This document shows positions 46,620-54,648 of a stretch of 64,000 nucleotides of DNA, piece after piece. How positions within the stretch are numbered: the first letter of the stretch is position 1; each line of letters starts with the position of its first letter. The translations under genes and the position numbers were made by a program. This DNA comes from Pararoseomonas sp. SCSIO 73927 (GTDB taxonomy: Bacteria > Pseudomonadota > Alphaproteobacteria > Acetobacterales > Acetobacteraceae): positions 434,001 to 498,000 of the forward strand of contig NZ_CP146232.1 of the NCBI RefSeq assembly GCF_037040815.1, in the 5' to 3' direction. Under the pieces are notes generated by a model. It ran no database searches. It had not been told where the DNA came from and worked only from the letters and a program-made list of their open reading frames with translations.

Positions 46620-47807
46620 TCAGTGGCGGAGGTGCCGGTCCGTCGCGCGCCCCTGGAACAGGGTGATCCCGTTCTCCCACCCCCAGGCGATGGCGGCGCT
46701 GCGGTCCGCCCCCGTCAGCACCACGGGCATCCCGGCCCGGGCCAGTGCCGCCACCGGCCCGGGATCGCCCGGCAGCGCCTCGGACCAGGCCAGCCGCACG
46801 GTCCCCGCCCCGATCCGCGCCGGCGGCAGGAGGGCGAGCACCGGCCCGCCCGCCGCCTCCAGCGCCAGGCCGTAGCCGCGGCTGGCCGCCAGGTCCCGCC
46901 CCAGCGCGAAGCCCGCCGGGTCCGCCAGCACCTCCGCGGCCGGCACGCCGAGGGTCAGCATCGGGCGGACAGCCCCCGGCAGCCGCCCGTCCAGCGCAAG
47001 AAAGGCTTCCGAGGTCAGGGACGCGACGGAGAGCGAGAGGTGCAGCGGCGAGGGCGAGGCCAGCCATTCCGGCCGCGCGACCCCCGCCAGCATCCGCAAC
47101 TCCAGGGAGAGCCGCAGCCGCGCCTCCAGGGCCGGCACCGCCCCCAGCCCGCGGCCGGGCAGGAGCCGGTCCCGCAGCGCCCCGGGCATGGGGGCGACGG
47201 ACTCCGCCACCACCCCGAACCCTTCCTCGTGCGTCAGGCGCAGCACGGGCTGGCGGCGCAGATAGGGCGCGAGGTCCGCGCGCGTCAGCGCCGGCAGCAC
47301 GGCGGCCAGCGCCTCGGCCTCCAGCGGCGGGGGTTCGGGGCCGGCGGGGGGCGCGGGCGGGGCGAGGCCGAGGCTCTCCTCCAGACCCGCCAGCAAGGCG
47401 CCCGCCTCCTCCGGCAGGCACAGGGACCGCACCACCTCCGCCACCGCCTCCTCCTCCACCGCGCCGTCCAGCACGCGCATCATGGCGGGGCGCAGCGTGT
47501 CCGGCGGGGCGGTGGCCACGGCCATGTCGCCGTCCGGCAGGTGGAAGACCCGCGCGCGGCGGGCGTGCTGCGGCAGGGCCAGCGCCTCCCGCAGCAGGCG
47601 GCGGTGATGGGGCCGGTCCAGCCCTCTCGGCAGGCGGGAGAGGCGGAGCCAAAGGATGTCCCGCACGGAGCCGGAGGCGAGGCAGAGCCGCACTAGCGCC
47701 GCCAGCTCCGCCACGCCGCCGTCCGGCCCGGTCAGCGGCGGAGGATCGACCAGCCCGGCCGCGCGCGGGGCCGGCCTTCCCGGTCCGGGGTCCGGCGCGG
47801 CCCTCAC
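46620..47807 (-). CDS. Hypothetical protein, possible degenerate EAL-like C terminus (paralogue of the adjacent gene)
   Basis: 395 aa soluble protein, not recognised by a clear family motif. The middle part carries helical segments (MMRVLDGAVEEEAVAEVVRS, then PALEARLRLSLELRMLAGV). The C-terminal part GTVRLAWSEALP and IAWGWENGITLFQGRATDR resembles the end of EAL (cyclic-di-GMP phosphodiesterase) domains, where a TIM-barrel strand is followed by GxxxxQG. The catalytic E-A-L and metal residues are not evident. GTG 47807 overlaps the stop of the upstream paralogue by GTGA. The family relation is tentative. Confidence 0.65.
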   Translation of the reverse strand: MRAAPDPGPGRPAPRAAGLVDPPPLTGPDGGVAELAALVRLCLASGSVRDILWLRLSRLPRGLDRPHHRRLLREALALPQHARRARVFHLPDGDMAVATAPPDTLRPAMMRVLDGAVEEEAVAEVVRSLCLPEEAGALLAGLEESLGLAPPAPPAGPEPPPLEAEALAAVLPALTRADLAPYLRRQPVLRLTHEEGFGVVAESVAPMPGALRDRLLPGRGLGAVPALEARLRLSLELRMLAGVARPEWLASPSPLHLSLSVASLTSEAFLALDGRLPGAVRPMLTLGVPAAEVLADPAGFALGRDLAASRGYGLALEAAGGPVLALLPPARIGAGTVRLAWSEALPGDPGPVAALARAGMPVVLTGADRSAAIAWGWENGITLFQGRATDRHLRH

Positions 47808-48727
47808 CCGCGCGCCCCGCGCCGCAGCGCGGCCAGCAGCCGGTCGGCCCCGGGCCCGGCGAAGCGCCCGATGCCGCGCGACAGCCCCCACTCCAGCCCG
47901 GCGGCGTCCGCCACCCCCTCCAGCACCACCCGCCCGGGCCCGAGCGCCGCCCAGAAGCCCGCCGGCAAGTGGTCCAGCCCCGGCTCCCAGGCGAGGTGCA
48001 GCGCCGCGCCCGGCAGCGCAGTCGGCTCTAGCAGCGCCAGTGCCGCGCGGGGCGGCCCGTCCACGCCGAAGCGCCCCTTCGGCGGGCTGGCCAGCGCGGA
48101 GACCGGCAGGACCGGCAGGCGCCATGGGGGGGACTCGGCCGGCAGCGCCTCCGGCGGCAGGTCGAGGTGCAGCGCCCCCTCCGCCGGCTCCCGCAGGCCC
48201 AGGGCGCGGCGCGCGACCAGGCCCCAGCCATGCGCCTGCCACGGCGCCCCCGCCCAGCGCGGCCCGAGCGCCGCCCCGATGGCGGCGGCGGCCGGGCGCA
48301 CCCGCACCCCGGCCGGGCGCGGCACTCCGCCGGGGCCGAAGCCCAGGATCTCCCGCCTCTCCAGCAGCCCGTCCAGTGGCAGGGCGGCGAGGATCGCCTC
48401 CGGCCCCGTCCCGGCCGGAACCGGCCTGGCGGCCGGCGCGGCCAGCGCCTCCGTCACCAGCACCGCGTCCCGCCCGTTCAGCACGGCCGAGAGCGCGCGC
48501 CGCGCCATCTCCAGCGCCGGCGGCGCGGCCACCAGCCGCCAGGTCCCGTCCTCGGCGGAGAGGACCCGGCCGCCGCGGTTGCGCGCCGCGTCCTCCAGCA
48601 GGGCGCGGGCCACCCGGTGCGCCTCCGGCGCCAGGCCGGGGCCGGGGCGGAACAGCAAGGCGCCCGGGACGGCGCCAGGAAACGGAAGGGCCGGCCCGTC
48701 CTGGGCCGGAAGCGTGACGGCGATCAT
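47804..48727 (-). CDS. Hypothetical protein, paralogue of the downstream gene
   Basis: 307 aa, not recognised. It is rich in Ala, Leu, Pro and Arg, with no signal or membrane span. Its C-terminal part mirrors that of the next gene: LHLAWEPGLDHLPAGFWAAL, then VVLEGVADAAGLEWGLSRGI, against VRLAWSEALP and AIAWGWENGI. Both may derive from an EAL-like barrel that lost its active site. Start ATG 48727 (MIAVTLPAQDGPALPFPG). It is divergent from hldE with 105 bp between. A pairwise complex with the neighbour is plausible given 4-nt coupling, but not shown. Confidence 0.6.
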   Translation of the reverse strand: MIAVTLPAQDGPALPFPGAVPGALLFRPGPGLAPEAHRVARALLEDAARNRGGRVLSAEDGTWRLVAAPPALEMARRALSAVLNGRDAVLVTEALAAPAARPVPAGTGPEAILAALPLDGLLERREILGFGPGGVPRPAGVRVRPAAAAIGAALGPRWAGAPWQAHGWGLVARRALGLREPAEGALHLDLPPEALPAESPPWRLPVLPVSALASPPKGRFGVDGPPRAALALLEPTALPGAALHLAWEPGLDHLPAGFWAALGPGRVVLEGVADAAGLEWGLSRGIGRFAGPGADRLLAALRRGARG

Positions 48728-48832
48728 CGCGCCCCCAGATCTGCCCCCGCAATCTGGCGCCGCGGGGTTAACCCTCCGTCACCGGCCGAAACGCCCGGTT
48801 GCCACCCGCACCGTTCAGGGGCTACGCCGGGA

Positions 48833-50329
48833 ATGATGACCGGCCCCGTGCCCGAACCTCCTACCCATCCCATGGGCGCCGCCGACCTTGCGGAGGCCGT
48901 GCGCTCCCTCCGGCGCGCCTCCGTGCTCGTGGTCGGCGACGCCATGCTGGACCGCACCGTCTACGGCCGCGTCACCCGCATCTCGCCCGAGGCCCCCGTG
49001 CCCGTGCTGGCGGTGGAGCGGGAGGTGGCCATGCCCGGCGGCGCCGGGAACGTGGTGCGCAACCTCACGGCGCTGGGCACCTCCGTCGCCTTCCTCTCCG
49101 TCGTCGGGGACGACCAGGCGGGCTCCGACCTCACCGGCCTCATCGGCGGGCAGCCCGGGGTGGAGCCCTGGCTGCTGGTGCAGGGCGGCCGCGCCACCAC
49201 CACGAAAACCCGCTTCATCGCCTCCGGCCAGCAGCTGCTGCGGGCGGACCACGAGGTGGCCCAGCCCATCCATCCCCGCCTGGCGGACCGGCTGATCCGC
49301 ATCGCGCAGGACACGGTGGCCGCGACGAAGGTCATGGTCCTCTCGGACTACCGGAAGGGCGTGCTGGCGGGGGATGTGACGCCCCGCCTGATCGCGGCCG
49401 CCCACGCCGCCGGCCGCCGCGTGGTGGTGGACCCGAAGGGGGAGGACTTCGCCCTCTACGCCGGCGCCGACCTGATCGTGCCGAACCGGGCGGAGCTGCA
49501 CCGTGCCACCGGCATGGACGTGGACGGCGAGGCCGCGGTGGTCGCCGCCGCCCGCGCCCTGCGCGACCGGCACGGCTTCGGCGCCGTCCTCGTCACCCGC
49601 GGGCAGCACGGCATGGCGCTGCTGGACGGGGACGGGCTGCAGCACTTCCCGGCCGAGGCGGCGGAGGTGGCCGACATCTCCGGCGCCGGGGACACGGTGG
49701 TGGCCGTGGTGGCGGCGGCGCTCGCGGCCGGGCTGCCCGTGCCGGTCGCGGCGCGCCTCTCCAACCTCGCGGCCGGGCTCGTCGTCGGCAAGCTCGGCAC
49801 GGCGGTGGCGCAGGACACGGAGCTGCTGGAGGCGCTGGGCGGCCGGCACGGCGCGCTGCGCAAGATCGTCCCCCGCGCCCGCGCGGCGGAGCAGGCGGAG
49901 CGCTGGCGCCGCCGCGGCTGGCGCGTGGGCTTCACCGACGGCCATTTCGACCTGCTGCACCCCGGCCATGTCCACCTGCTGGAGCAGGCGCGGCGCTGGT
50001 GCGACCGGCTGGTGGTGGGCGTGCAGGTGGACGACGCCGTGCGCCGCGCGAAGGGCCCCACCCGCCCCGTGCAGGCGGAAGCCACGCGGGCGGCCGTGCT
50101 CGCCTCCCTCCCCGCCGTGGACCTCGTGACCTTCTTCGAGGAGGACACGCCCCTGCCCCTCATCGAGGCGCTGCGGCCGGACGTGCTGGTGAAGGGCGCG
50201 GACAACCGGGTGGACGAGATCCCCGGCGGGCTTCTGGTGCAGGAATGGGGCGGCGTGGTGCGCCTGGCTGACCTGCTGCCGGACCCGGACGCGACGGTGG
50301 CGCGGCTGGGGCTGGGCCTGAAGGGCTAG
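48833..50329 (+). CDS. hldE: Bifunctional heptose-7-phosphate kinase / heptose-1-phosphate adenylyltransferase
   Basis: HldE (498 aa) makes ADP-heptose for the LPS inner core. Residues 20-330 form a PfkB-type kinase with the GGAGNVVRNL motif and the catalytic DISGAGDTVVA. The C-terminal domain is a nucleotidyltransferase with DLLHPGHVHLLEQA (HxGH). The segment before it reads GFTDGHFD where many HldE proteins have GFTNGCFD. ATG 48833 or the adjacent 48836 is the start. A strong hairpin follows the stop. Confidence 0.96.
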   Translation: MMTGPVPEPPTHPMGAADLAEAVRSLRRASVLVVGDAMLDRTVYGRVTRISPEAPVPVLAVEREVAMPGGAGNVVRNLTALGTSVAFLSVVGDDQAGSDLTGLIGGQPGVEPWLLVQGGRATTTKTRFIASGQQLLRADHEVAQPIHPRLADRLIRIAQDTVAATKVMVLSDYRKGVLAGDVTPRLIAAAHAAGRRVVVDPKGEDFALYAGADLIVPNRAELHRATGMDVDGEAAVVAAARALRDRHGFGAVLVTRGQHGMALLDGDGLQHFPAEAAEVADISGAGDTVVAVVAAALAAGLPVPVAARLSNLAAGLVVGKLGTAVAQDTELLEALGGRHGALRKIVPRARAAEQAERWRRRGWRVGFTDGHFDLLHPGHVHLLEQARRWCDRLVVGVQVDDAVRRAKGPTRPVQAEATRAAVLASLPAVDLVTFFEEDTPLPLIEALRPDVLVKGADNRVDEIPGGLLVQEWGGVVRLADLLPDPDATVARLGLGLKG

Positions 50330-50330
50330 C

Positions 50331-50354
50331 GGCGCGGCCACTGGCGGCCGCGCC
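50331..50354 (+). terminator. Hairpin just after hldE
   Basis: Perfect 9-bp stem GGCGCGGCC (50331-50339) with GGCCGCGCC (50346-50354) and a 6-nt loop, starting 2 bp after the hldE stop. No U-tract follows, so efficiency as an intrinsic terminator is uncertain. Confidence 0.5.
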
Positions 50355-50360
50355 TGTCAG

Positions 50361-50395
50361 CGGGCCGCGGCGGCCCGGAGGCCGCCGCGGGCCCG
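50361..50395. terminator. Second strong hairpin between hldE and the DUF4142 gene
   Basis: Near-perfect stem of about 15 bp (arms 50361-50375 and 50380-50395, one base bulged) around a CGGA loop, 5 bp before the convergent DUF4142 stop. It can act in both directions. Confidence 0.5.
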
Positions 50396-50399
50396 GGCC

Positions 50400-50942
50400 T
50401 CAGCGGCGGCCCATCATCAGCCCGATGAGGATCAGGTGCTCCTTCACCTGGCCGTTGGCCAGCAGGGCCATGATCTTGTCCGGCGCCGGGGCGGTGCTGT
50501 TCATCAGCGCCGTGGTCAGGTTCAGCAGCTCCTGGTGGCCCTGCTCCTGCACCTCCAGGAACAGGCGGTCGAACTCGGCGCCGCCCGCAGCCTGCAGGCG
50601 CTGCAGGGCCTGGGCCTTCTCGCCCGTGGGCGCGTGGTCGGGGAAGTTGTGGCCGGCCAGCTTCATGGCCTGGGCCACGCCCTCCTGCTCCGTCACCTCG
50701 AAGTTGGCGAAGCGCTTCACGTCGGGGTTCGTGGCCTTCTCCACGCCCACGCGGGCCGTGATGAGGGAGAAGGCGCCGGCCTCGTGCGTGCGAAGGGCGA
50801 GCTGGTCGGGCGACATCCCGGCCATGCGGTTCGGCGCGGTGCCGGCCTGCGGGTTGGCGCTGGCGGCCGGCGCCTGGGCGCGGGCCATGGCGGGGATCAG
50901 GGCGGCGCCCGCGAGGGCGAGGGGGATGGAGCGACGGAACAT
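50400..50942 (-). CDS. Exported DUF4142 family protein
   Basis: 180 aa. The signal peptide MFRRSIPLALAGAALIPAMA is followed by the DUF4142 helical bundle: LALRTHEAGAFSLITARVGV, then KRFANFEVTEQEGVAQAM and QEQGHQELLNLTTALMN. DUF4142 proteins are periplasmic or outer-membrane helical bundles of unknown function, ferritin-like in shape but without conserved metal ligands. Monocistronic between the hldE terminators and a 158-bp gap. Confidence 0.85.
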   Translation of the reverse strand: MFRRSIPLALAGAALIPAMARAQAPAASANPQAGTAPNRMAGMSPDQLALRTHEAGAFSLITARVGVEKATNPDVKRFANFEVTEQEGVAQAMKLAGHNFPDHAPTGEKAQALQRLQAAGGAEFDRLFLEVQEQGHQELLNLTTALMNSTAPAPDKIMALLANGQVKEHLILIGLMMGRR

Positions 50943-51100
50943 GGCTGGTGATTCTCCCGGTGGCGCCTGGGGGGCCGGCGCCGGGAGAGAACGGCGGAGC
51001 CGGAGGAGGGTTCCGGACCATGAAATGTTAGGGCCAGTCCATCCGACAGGCCGGGGCAGTCGAAGCGGGCCAGGGCGAAGGCAGGCCGCTCTGGTCCGGC

Positions 51101-51574
51101 CTACTCGCAGAGCAGCGCGGCCCGCATCTCCTGCGCGCCCACGGGGTCGAGGGCCGCGGCCAGGCGCCCCGCCGCCAGCACGGCGTAGCGGTGCATCAGG
51201 GATTTCCGCCGCGCGCCCGCCAGGGCCTTGTGCTCGGTGTCCCGCACCATCACCGCGTCGAACCCGTCGGAGACGATGAGGCCCACCTCCTCCGGGATCA
51301 GTTCCTGCGGGAAGTCGATGTCCACGGCGAAGTAGAGCCGGTCGCACCAGTCCCGGTACTCGTGCCACTTGTTGTCGGAGAGGAAGTCGCGCGGGCCGGA
51401 CTTCACCTCGATGGCGTAGAGGCAGCCCTCGGGCGTCAGGGCCATGATGTCCAGCCGCCGGCCGCAGGGGATGGGCATCTCGGCGAGCGGCGCCCAGCGG
51501 TTGCGGGCGCAGAAGCGCATGGCGGCGCGGCAGGTGGTGGCCGTGCGCTCGGGGATGGTCAGGTCCAGCGGCAT
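51101..51574 (-). CDS. mmcB: MmcB-family DNA repair protein
   Basis: 157 aa PD-(D/E)xK-like protein. The nuclease-fold core is visible as RRLDIMALTPEGCLYAIEVK (D and ExK) followed by SGPRDFLSDNKWHEYRDWCD. In Caulobacter MmcB belongs to the LexA-controlled damage response. Start ATG 51574. Divergent from ycgN with 73 bp between; I did not see a convincing LexA site there. Confidence 0.88.
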   Translation of the reverse strand: MPLDLTIPERTATTCRAAMRFCARNRWAPLAEMPIPCGRRLDIMALTPEGCLYAIEVKSGPRDFLSDNKWHEYRDWCDRLYFAVDIDFPQELIPEEVGLIVSDGFDAVMVRDTEHKALAGARRKSLMHRYAVLAAGRLAAALDPVGAQEMRAALLCE

Positions 51575-51647
51575 CGGCCGGATTCACGCCGAGTCGAGGA
51601 GCAGGTCAAGCTTCCAGTTGGGTCCCCGGGAGGTGTAGAGGAGCGCC

Positions 51648-52160
51648 GTGTCCGACTCCCTCCCCTTCTGGAAGCGCAAGTCCCTCTCCGCCATGACCCG
51701 CGCGGAGTGGGAGAGCCTGTGCGACGGCTGCGGCCGCTGCTGCCTGCACAAGATCCGCGACGACGAGACGGAGGAGATCCACTTCACCAACGTCGCCTGC
51801 CGGATGCTGGACACCCAGGGCTGCGGCTGCCGCGACTACGCGAACCGCAAGGACCACGTGCCGGACTGCGTGCAGCTGAAGGCGAAGATGTTGCCCGCGC
51901 TGGACTGGCTGCCGCCCACCTGTGCCTACCACCTCCTCGCGCGCGGGGGGGACCTGCCGGAGTGGCACCCGCTGGTCACGGGCGACCCGGAGAGCGTCCA
52001 CCGCGCCGGAATCTCGGTCCGCGGGCGCGCGGTGCCGGAGCGGGAGGCAGGCGCGCTGGAGGATCATGTGGTGGAATGGCCGGGCCGATGGCCGGCCAGG
52101 TCCCGCAAGGGCGGCCGGGCACCCCGCGCCGCGGGGTCACTGGGGAGGAAGGCAGGATGA
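51648..52160 (+). CDS. YcgN-family cysteine cluster protein
   Basis: 170 aa. The N-terminal motif [13 protein letters not shown] and later cysteines (GCGCRDY, PDCVQL, PTCAYH) form the family's zinc or iron-sulfur cluster site (CxxCxxCC type). Conserved segments are [18 protein letters not shown] and [16 protein letters not shown]. The C-terminal extension after about residue 140 is basic and poorly conserved. GTG 51648 follows AGAGGAG. The stop overlaps the ATG of the next gene. Biochemical function unknown. Confidence 0.9.
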   Translation: MSDSLPFWKRKSLSAMTRAEWESLCDGCGRCCLHKIRDDETEEIHFTNVACRMLDTQGCGCRDYANRKDHVPDCVQLKAKMLPALDWLPPTCAYHLLARGGDLPEWHPLVTGDPESVHRAGISVRGRAVPEREAGALEDHVVEWPGRWPARSRKGGRAPRAAGSLGRKAG

Positions 52161-53101
52161 CGGGCGCGCTCTACGCCGGGGTGAACGCGGCGCTGATCAC
52201 GGCGGTGGGGGCGGATCTCTCGCCGGACCACGCCCGCACGGTCCGCTTCGCGAAGTGGCTCCTCTCCCACGGCTGCAACAGCCTCGGCGTGCTCGGCACC
52301 ACCGGGGAAGCGGCCTCCTTCGGCCTCGCCGAGCGGCGCGGCATCCTGGAGGCGCTGGTGGACGCGGGCGTGCCGGCGGCGCGGCTGATGCCCGGCACGG
52401 GCCTGCCCAACATCACGGACACGGTGGAGCTCTCCCGCCACGCGCGGGAGCTGGGCTGCCCCGGCGTGCTCGTCCTGCCCCCCTTCTACTACAAGGCCCC
52501 GACCGATGACGGCCTCTTCGCCTACTACGCGGAGGTGATCGAGCGGACCGGGCCGGGCCTCGCCTTCTACCTCTACCACTTCCCCGCCCAGTCGGCCGTA
52601 CCGCTCTCGGTCGAGTTGGTCGGGCGACTGATTGAGGCCTTCCCCGGCACCGTGCGCGGCATCAAGGACAGCACGGGCGATGCGGCGCAGACGGAAGCCT
52701 ATCTCCGCGCCTTCGCGGCGAGCGGCTTCGAGGTCTATCCGGGCGGGGACAGCCTGTTCCAGCGGATGCTCGGGCTCGGCGCGGCCGGCTGCATCACCGC
52801 GGCCACGAACCTGACCTGCGGCTTCGCCCAGACCGTGTACACGAAGCGAACGGGGCCGGAGGCGGACGCCGCCCAGGCCATGATGAACGCCTGCCGCGCC
52901 GCGGCCGCCACCGTGCCGCTGATCCCCGGCCTGCGCGAGATCATCGCCCGCAGCACGGGCGACGAGGGCTGGCGCCACATCCGCCCGCCGCACACGCCGC
53001 TGACGCGGGAGGAAGGGGACCGCGCCTGGGCCGCCTGGCAGGCCACGGGCGCCCTGCCCCTTCCCGGCCTCGCCGATATCGGCATGGCGCTCGCGGCCTG
53101 A
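52157..53101 (+). CDS. Dihydrodipicolinate synthase/N-acetylneuraminate lyase-family aldolase
   Basis: 314 aa TIM-barrel class I aldolase. The pyruvate-binding motif [18 protein letters not shown], the tyrosine region [10 protein letters not shown] and the Schiff-base lysine in [13 protein letters not shown] are present. It is not the canonical DapA by context, so a sugar-acid or related lyase is more likely, perhaps catabolic. ATG 52157 overlaps ycgN by 4 nt (ATGA). A cupin gene follows after 19 bp. Confidence 0.88.
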   Translation: MTGALYAGVNAALITAVGADLSPDHARTVRFAKWLLSHGCNSLGVLGTTGEAASFGLAERRGILEALVDAGVPAARLMPGTGLPNITDTVELSRHARELGCPGVLVLPPFYYKAPTDDGLFAYYAEVIERTGPGLAFYLYHFPAQSAVPLSVELVGRLIEAFPGTVRGIKDSTGDAAQTEAYLRAFAASGFEVYPGGDSLFQRMLGLGAAGCITAATNLTCGFAQTVYTKRTGPEADAAQAMMNACRAAAATVPLIPGLREIIARSTGDEGWRHIRPPHTPLTREEGDRAWAAWQATGALPLPGLADIGMALAA

Positions 53102-53120
53102 GGCTTGCAAGCTGAGGCCC

Positions 53121-53435
53121 ATGTCCGAACCGCTTCGCTGCCGCATCCCCGCCACCGCGACCGTGCAGGCCGATGACGCCATCGCCCGCGTCACGCGCTG
53201 GGACTTCCCGCCGGGGGCCGAGACGGGCTGGCACCGCCATGGCTGGGCCTATCTCGTCGTGCCCGTGACGGACGGGACGATGACCCTGGAGGAGCCGGGC
53301 GGCGCCATGCGCCAGGCCAGCATCACCGCCGGGGTCTCCTACACCCGCCCGCCGGGAGTGGAGCACAACGTGATCAACGAGGGCACGGTGCCCTTCTCCT
53401 TCGTGGAGATCGAGTTCAAGGCCCACCCGGGCTGA
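53121..53435 (+). CDS. Small cupin-domain protein
   Basis: 104 aa single cupin barrel. Motif 1 is ETGWHRHGWAYLVVPV and motif 2 PPGVEHNVINEG, with the metal-binding histidines. Small cupins of this type bind a divalent metal and act on small acids or as sensors. Directly downstream of a pyruvate-aldolase-like gene, so probably in the same pathway. It ends 60 bp before a long hairpin. Confidence 0.85.
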   Translation: MSEPLRCRIPATATVQADDAIARVTRWDFPPGAETGWHRHGWAYLVVPVTDGTMTLEEPGGAMRQASITAGVSYTRPPGVEHNVINEGTVPFSFVEIEFKAHPG

Positions 53436-53495
53436 GGGCGAGGGCATTTCCGGTTCACATGCGTTCACCGCACATGCCCTGGCCTATTGTTTGAA

Positions 53496-53542
53496 GGGCA
53501 GATTCACGCCTTCGCGCGATGCCGCGCTACGGCGATCTGCCC
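53496..53542. terminator. Long interrupted hairpin between the cupin and DUF421 genes
   Basis: GGGCAGAT (53496-53503) pairs with ATCTGCCC (53535-53542). Inside, CGCC with GGCG and GCGC with GCGC add further pairing. It sits between two convergent genes, so it may be a bidirectional terminator. Confidence 0.45.
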
Positions 53543-53558
53543 TAGGCGATCTGCCCTA
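53531..53558. repeat. 14-bp tandem duplication reaching into the DUF421 stop codon
   Basis: The unit ggcgatctgcccta occurs at 53531-53544 and 53545-53558. The second copy contains the stop codon of the minus-strand DUF421 gene (TAG at 53556-53558), and the first copy repeats a TAG 14 bp further downstream. Confidence 0.85.
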
Positions 53559-54005
53559 GCCCTTCGCGGCGGGGATGATGCTGATCTCCCCGCCCGTCTC
53601 CAGCACGGCGAAGCGCACCTCCCCCAGATCGAGCAGCCCGTTCTTGCGCGCCGCCTCCATCACCTCGTCCATGCCCACGCGGGCGGCCCGCATCTGCGCC
53701 TCGTCCGGCACGCCGTTCCGCACCAGCACCGTCGGCACGCCCTCCACCGCGCGCGTCAGGCGGGGCCAGCGAGACTTTGCCCAGGCGTAGGTCACGGTCA
53801 GCAGCAGCAGCGTCACCACCACCACGAAGGCGCTGGTCATGCTGAAATCCTCGCCCAGCAGGCTCTGCTGGATCATGTCGCCCATGATGAGCAGCACGAT
53901 GAAGTCCACCGGGCTCATCTCGCCGAGGGTGCGGCGGCCGGAGAGGCGGATCAGGACCACCAGCCCCAGCCAGGCCAGGGCGGTGCGGAGGATCGTCTCC
54001 GTCAT
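53556..54005 (-). CDS. DUF421 (YetF-like) membrane protein
   Basis: 149 aa. Two or three N-terminal spans (ILRTALAWLGLVVLIRLSG, FIVLLIMGDMIQQSLLG and AFVVVVTLLLLTVTYAWA) precede a C-terminal DUF421 domain (GVPTVLVRNGVPDEAQMRAA, then DLGEVRFAVLETGGEISIIP). Shorter than full YetF proteins (about 220 aa). Function is poorly known, with membrane-associated roles in stress or spores in Firmicutes. ATG 54005 overlaps the stop of the next gene upstream by ATGA. Confidence 0.88.
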   Translation of the reverse strand: MTETILRTALAWLGLVVLIRLSGRRTLGEMSPVDFIVLLIMGDMIQQSLLGEDFSMTSAFVVVVTLLLLTVTYAWAKSRWPRLTRAVEGVPTVLVRNGVPDEAQMRAARVGMDEVMEAARKNGLLDLGEVRFAVLETGGEISIIPAAKG

Positions 54006-54520
54006 GGCCAGACCACCGCGCCCACGGGCACGGGCGGGTGGCCCGGGCGGTAGATCGCGCCGCCCCTGGCAAAGCCGCTGCTCCTCGGCGCGGCCCAGAG
54101 GCGCAGCGCCGCCGGCCGCACTGCGGGGTCGATCAGGAAGTGGCCGCACCAGTCCTCGCCCCGCGCCTCCTCCCGCTCCGGCGCCGGCTCGAGGCGCGAG
54201 ACCCGCCACTCCTTCAGGAAGGGGCGATCGAAGCACAGCACCACCTCCCTCTCCTCCCCCGGCCCCTCCTCTCGCTTGTCGAGAACGAGGGTGAAAAGGT
54301 TCATGGCGTCGGCGCGCTGGAAACGGTCGTAGCGCAGGTGGAGGGAGGCGCCGGGCGCGCTCGCCTCGGCCTCGGCAAGCGTCCCGTCCCCGAACAGCCC
54401 TGCCGCGCCGAGAAGCAGCGCGGCGGCCATGGCCCCCCACGCGATGCGGGAGGCGAGCCAGATCCGGCGCTGGACACCGGCCTCGGCGTCGATCTCGCGG
54501 ATCGGGGGCGGGATGTCCAT
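54002..54520 (-). CDS. Hypothetical membrane-anchored protein coupled to DUF421
   Basis: 172 aa, not recognised. One transmembrane span near the N terminus (IAWGAMAAALLLGAAGLFG) follows a short cytoplasmic part (MDIPPPIREIDAEAGVQRR). The remainder is a soluble domain with hydrophobic strands (NLFTLVLDK, REVVLCFDRPFLKEW) ending in VPVGAVVWP. Its 4-nt overlap with the DUF421 gene suggests the two act together. Start ATG 54520. Confidence 0.7.
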   Translation of the reverse strand: MDIPPPIREIDAEAGVQRRIWLASRIAWGAMAAALLLGAAGLFGDGTLAEAEASAPGASLHLRYDRFQRADAMNLFTLVLDKREEGPGEEREVVLCFDRPFLKEWRVSRLEPAPEREEARGEDWCGHFLIDPAVRPAALRLWAAPRSSGFARGGAIYRPGHPPVPVGAVVWP

Positions 54521-54564
54521 GGTCTGGGCAACGTGGCCGGGAACACCCCGTTGCAGCGGGACCC

Positions 54565-54648
54565 TACCAGCCGAGCCGGTGGGCTTACCGGCCGAGCCGG
54601 TGGGCTTACCGGCCGAGCCGGTGGGCTTACCGGCCCAGCCGGTGGGCC
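54565..54648. repeat. Four tandem 21-bp hairpin units at the end of the acyltransferase gene
   Basis: Units at 54565-54585, 54586-54606, 54607-54627 and 54628-54648. Each contains a palindrome (plus-strand core accggccgagccggt or close variant). The unit at 54628-54648 encodes the last codons and the stop of the minus-strand acyltransferase, with the stop at 54627-54629. Since 21 is a multiple of three, the same end (HRLGR-stop) is re-created downstream. Confidence 0.92.

Noticed and set aside
54565..54648. CRISPR-like array
   Set aside because: Repeats are directly tandem with no spacers, only 21 bp, and overlap a gene end; no cas genes.
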